Below are positions 61,645 to 64,000 of a stretch of DNA of 64,000 nt, piece after piece (position 1 is the first letter of the stretch; every line of letters begins with the position of its first letter). Source of the stretch: Kribbella amoyensis. Lineage in GTDB: Bacteria > Actinomycetota > Actinomycetes > Propionibacteriales > Kribbellaceae. Below the pieces are notes generated by a model. That model was given only the letters and a program-made list of their open reading frames with translations. It was not told the origin of the DNA and ran no database searches. Location: assembly GCF_007828865.1 (NCBI RefSeq), contig NZ_VIVK01000001.1:5890001-5954000 (forward strand). Reading direction: 5' to 3'. The translations under genes were made by a program, and so were the position numbers.

Positions 61645-62074
61645 TGTTGCCTCCAGCATCGTTCTGGGCGGCGGCCGGCGCCGCGTCGGCACCGGTGGTG
61701 CCGGGCGGCGGGTTGAACGGCGGCGGGGCCGGCTTCCAGACCCGGCCACCGAGCCGCTCGACCAGGGTCGCGGCGTACCGGTCGGCGAGCTCGGGGCCGC
61801 CGTCCTGCGGGTTCGCCCGGACCTCCATCCACCACACCGGCGTCGGCACGTCGGCGACCTCGGGGCCGAGCAGCCGCTCCACCTCGCCAGGGACCTGGAT
61901 CAGGATCGGCGCCTCCAAGGAGGCCAGCGGCTGACCTTGCGGGTCGCACAGCTGCAGTACGGCGCCGTCGGACACGTCGCGGACCAGCCAGTCCGGCCCG
62001 GCGGCGACCATCCCCGCCAGCACGTCCTGGTACGACGGTCTGCCGTCGATCAGCGCCACCACGTCGTAGCTCAC
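61637..62074 (-). CDS. Hypothetical type VII secretion-associated protein
   Basis: A 145-residue protein. SYDVVALIDGRPSYQDVLAG, MVAAGPDWLVRDVSDGAVLQ, LILIQ-like strands and VPTPVWWMEVRANPQDGGPE form a small alpha/beta domain; the C-terminus is Pro/Ala-rich (KPAPPPFNPPPGTTGADAAP). No catalytic motif seen. The start overlaps the eccC stop by 4 bases and the end overlaps the DUF6177-like gene by 8, so the three are translationally coupled. Confidence 0.8.
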   Translation of the reverse strand: MSYDVVALIDGRPSYQDVLAGMVAAGPDWLVRDVSDGAVLQLCDPQGQPLASLEAPILIQVPGEVERLLGPEVADVPTPVWWMEVRANPQDGGPELADRYAATLVERLGGRVWKPAPPPFNPPPGTTGADAAPAAAQNDAGGNNA

Positions 62075-64000
62075 TTGTTTCCGCCTTCTCCCTCAGGGGC
62101 GGACGTCGTACCGTCCGCCAGTGCGGTCTGGATCAGCGACGGCCGCTCACCACGGCGGACGAACAGTCCGCGGCCGGCCGGGAAGTTGCCCGGCGTCGCA
62201 CCGGTGAACAGCGCGCCCTCGCCCTTGTCGCCGGAGAGCACCAGCCCGGCCGTCCCGCTCTCCATCACCGTGGTCAGGAACGGCTCGTACAGCGCGCGGC
62301 CGGCGCCACTGGCCCGGCGCGCGATGACGAAGTGCAGGCTGATGTCGCGGCCGGACGCGATGTACGGCAGGAACGCGTCCATCGGGGCCTGGCCGCCGCT
62401 GGTGAGCAGGTCGTAGTCGTCCGCGACCACGATCACCTTCGGCCCGGCGACCGGCGCGGGGGCCGCGTCGCTCAGGTCGTCCGGCAGCCGCTTCTCCAGC
62501 TCGCCCGCGACGCCCGTGGCCAGGCCGGCGCCGACCCGGCCGCTGGTCGCGTAGCCGCCGAGGTACTTGTCCGGCAGGAACCCGCGCAGGCCGCGCCGCG
62601 GATCCATCACCGCGAACACCACCTCGTCGGAGCTGTACCGGTCGATCAGCTGCTGCATGACCAGCTTCAGCAGGTTCGTCTTACCGGAGGCCGTGTCGCC
62701 GAAGATAACCAGGTTGCCGTCGCGCTCGAACAGGTCGAGCAGCACCGGCGCCATCGCGGTCTCGTCCAGGCCGATCGGTACCTTGACCGCCTCGGTCTGC
62801 GGGTTCGGCAGACTCTTGCGCTCCAGCCGGTACGGCAGCATCCGGACCTTCGGCGCGCCGGGACCCTGCCACGCGGAGCCGAGCGCGAGCGCCTGGCCCT
62901 GCATCGCGTTACTGAGGTCGTCGTCCTGCAGCAGGCTGTCCACCCGGGGCAGCGCGAGCTGCGCGAACAGCTTCTTCCCAGGGGTCAGGAGGCGGCCCGC
63001 TCCGGCGTTGCGCATCGTCTCCTGCAGCCGGCGGTCGATGTTCGAGTCGGTCGGGTCGTTGAGCCGCAGCTCGAGCACCGTGCCGAACAGCGCCTGGGTG
63101 GCCATCCGGACGTCGCTCCAGCGCAGCATCGTGATGACGACGTGGATGCCGTAGCTGCTGCCGCGCTGGATCAGGTCGCTCATCGGCTCTTCGAGGTCGT
63201 CGAAGGTGGTCTTGATCGCACCGTAGTTGTCCAGCACCAGCACCACGTCGGCGACCGGCAGCTCCGGGACCTGGCCGCTCGCGTGCAGCTCGCGCAGCCG
63301 TTCCATCGTGTCGATGCCGCGATCGCGGAAGACCAGCTCGCGCTCGTCCAGCATGCCGCGGACCTCTTCGAGCGTGCGCCGGATCTTCTCCCGGTCGGTC
63401 CGGATCGCGACCCCACCGACGTGCGGGAAGTCGGCCAGCGGCTGCAGACCACCGCCGGCCAGGTCGATCGCGTACACCGCGACCTCCTGCGGCGTGTAGC
63501 TGTGCGCGAGCGACGAGACGATCGTGCGCAGGAAGGTGGTCTTGCCGGACGCCGGTCCGCCGATCAGCGCGCAATGGCCGCCGGCCCGGGTCAGGTCGAT
63601 CCGGTAGACGCTCTGGCTCTGCTTGCGCGGGTCGTCGATCACACCGACCGCGGGTGCCATCGGCGGGGCCTGGACGGCGAACTGCAGACCGCGGGCCGCG
63701 GTGATGTCGACCGGGCCGCCGACCTGGTCCAGGGTGCAGACCTTCGGCAGCGGCGGCAGCCAGACCTGCGGGACCGCGGTCGCGGCCGGCTTCACCTGGT
63801 CGACGAACACGCCGAGCACCGTCGGCCCGGTGGACCGCTCGGTGGAGTCGTCCTTGTCCTCGTCCTTCTTGTCCTCCGCGGCCAGCTTCTCCAGGTCGGG
63901 CTGCTGGTACGGCGTGACCAGGTACGGGCGGACGGCGGGACCGTCGGCGGCCTTCTCCTCCTCGGCGACCACGCGGCCCTTGTACGGCCCGGAGACGTAC
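62071..64000 (-). CDS. eccC: EccC, type VII secretion FtsK/SpoIIIE-type ATPase (C-terminal part, runs off the window)
   Basis: About 642 C-terminal residues are visible; the frame is still open at the window edge (YVSGPYKGR at the border), so a start at 63972 would be artificial. Two P-loop domains are seen: Walker A ALIGGPASGKTTFLRTIVSS with the Walker B-like VVLVLDNYGAI, and IFGDTASGKTNLLKLVMQQL with VIVVADDYDLL. In both, the catalytic acidic residue after the Walker B Asp is missing, as known for the second and third ATPase domains of EccC, which bind substrate tails rather than drive hydrolysis. The N-terminal membrane segments and first ATPase domain lie beyond 64000. Confidence 0.93.
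   Translation of the reverse strand, partial: YVSGPYKGRVVAEEEKAADGPAVRPYLVTPYQQPDLEKLAAEDKKDEDKDDSTERSTGPTVLGVFVDQVKPAATAVPQVWLPPLPKVCTLDQVGGPVDITAARGLQFAVQAPPMAPAVGVIDDPRKQSQSVYRIDLTRAGGHCALIGGPASGKTTFLRTIVSSLAHSYTPQEVAVYAIDLAGGGLQPLADFPHVGGVAIRTDREKIRRTLEEVRGMLDERELVFRDRGIDTMERLRELHASGQVPELPVADVVLVLDNYGAIKTTFDDLEEPMSDLIQRGSSYGIHVVITMLRWSDVRMATQALFGTVLELRLNDPTDSNIDRRLQETMRNAGAGRLLTPGKKLFAQLALPRVDSLLQDDDLSNAMQGQALALGSAWQGPGAPKVRMLPYRLERKSLPNPQTEAVKVPIGLDETAMAPVLLDLFERDGNLVIFGDTASGKTNLLKLVMQQLIDRYSSDEVVFAVMDPRRGLRGFLPDKYLGGYATSGRVGAGLATGVAGELEKRLPDDLSDAAPAPVAGPKVIVVADDYDLLTSGGQAPMDAFLPYIASGRDISLHFVIARRASGAGRALYEPFLTTVMESGTAGLVLSGDKGEGALFTGATPGNFPAGRGLFVRRGERPSLIQTALADGTTSAPEGEGGNK

Noticed and set aside
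57576..64000. WXG100 (EsxA/EsxB) genes in the secretion cluster
   Set aside because: No roughly 100-residue frame with a WxG motif is present here; they probably lie beyond the window next to the rest of eccC.

Overview
This is high-GC DNA with actinobacterial gene content: Tad pilus genes, an ESX-type secretion cluster, WhiA, RbpA, OpcA, an actinobacterial-style SUF operon, and several starts that look leaderless. Gene order from about 21.5 to 54.8 kb (suf genes, sufR, ABC exporter, ctaA, ctaB, tkt, tal, zwf, opcA, pgl, then rbpA, secG, tpi, pgk, gap, whiA, yvcK, rapZ, uvrC) follows the conserved actinobacterial core as I remember it from mycobacteria. A soil actinomycete of the Propionibacteriales type (for example a Kribbella relative) would fit, but that is inference.

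Layout. (1) 1-5.1 kb, minus strand: the distal part of a Tad/Flp pilus operon (TadE-like, Flp-like pilin, two TadB/TadC membrane proteins, the TadA/CpaF ATPase, a TadZ/CpaE-like ATPase, a SAF-domain protein). (2) 5.2-21.4 kb: an accessory island dominated by two giant paralogous proteins of 2375 and 2112 residues with no signal peptide or membrane segment. The first is translationally coupled to two small proteins that are related to each other. Between the two systems lies a peptidyl-tRNA hydrolase gene of the VLRF1 type. This island is the most likely place for an undescribed system. (3) 21.5-28.1 kb, minus: sufR-B-D-(Rieske)-C-S-U-T for iron-sulfur cluster assembly, with a SufR-type operator over the sufR start. 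(4) 28.2-30.7 kb, plus: an ABC exporter and heme A synthase. (5) 30.7-34.0 kb: an ABC exporter with a divergent winged-helix regulator, and a secreted ScyD/ScyE-like protein. (6) 34.2-44.0 kb: ctaB (minus), then the pentose-phosphate operon tkt-tal-pgi-zwf-opcA-pgl (plus), probably preceded by a leaderless 34-codon reading frame. (7) 44.1-45.9 kb: a secreted glycoside-hydrolase-like protein and a PEP-mutase/isocitrate-lyase-like enzyme. (8) 45.9-54.8 kb, minus: uvrC-rapZ-yvcK-whiA, gap-pgk-tpiA-secG and rbpA. (9) 54.9-57.4 kb: a DUF6194 protein, a secreted subtilisin-like protease and a Tat-exported Rieske lipoprotein. (10) 57.6-64 kb, minus: part of a type VII secretion locus (eccC truncated by the window edge, two accessory genes, eccD, and a MinD-like protein with a long Gln/Pro/Tyr-rich N-terminus).

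How it fits together: the core genes supply cofactors (Fe-S, heme A/O), NADPH and central carbon flux. The two surface and secretion systems (Tad and ESX) flank the core. The giant proteins resemble the very large soluble proteins found in actinobacteria that have type VII secretion, so a link to the ESX locus in this window is possible but not shown. Genes in operons overlap mostly by 1-8 bases, indicating pervasive translational coupling.
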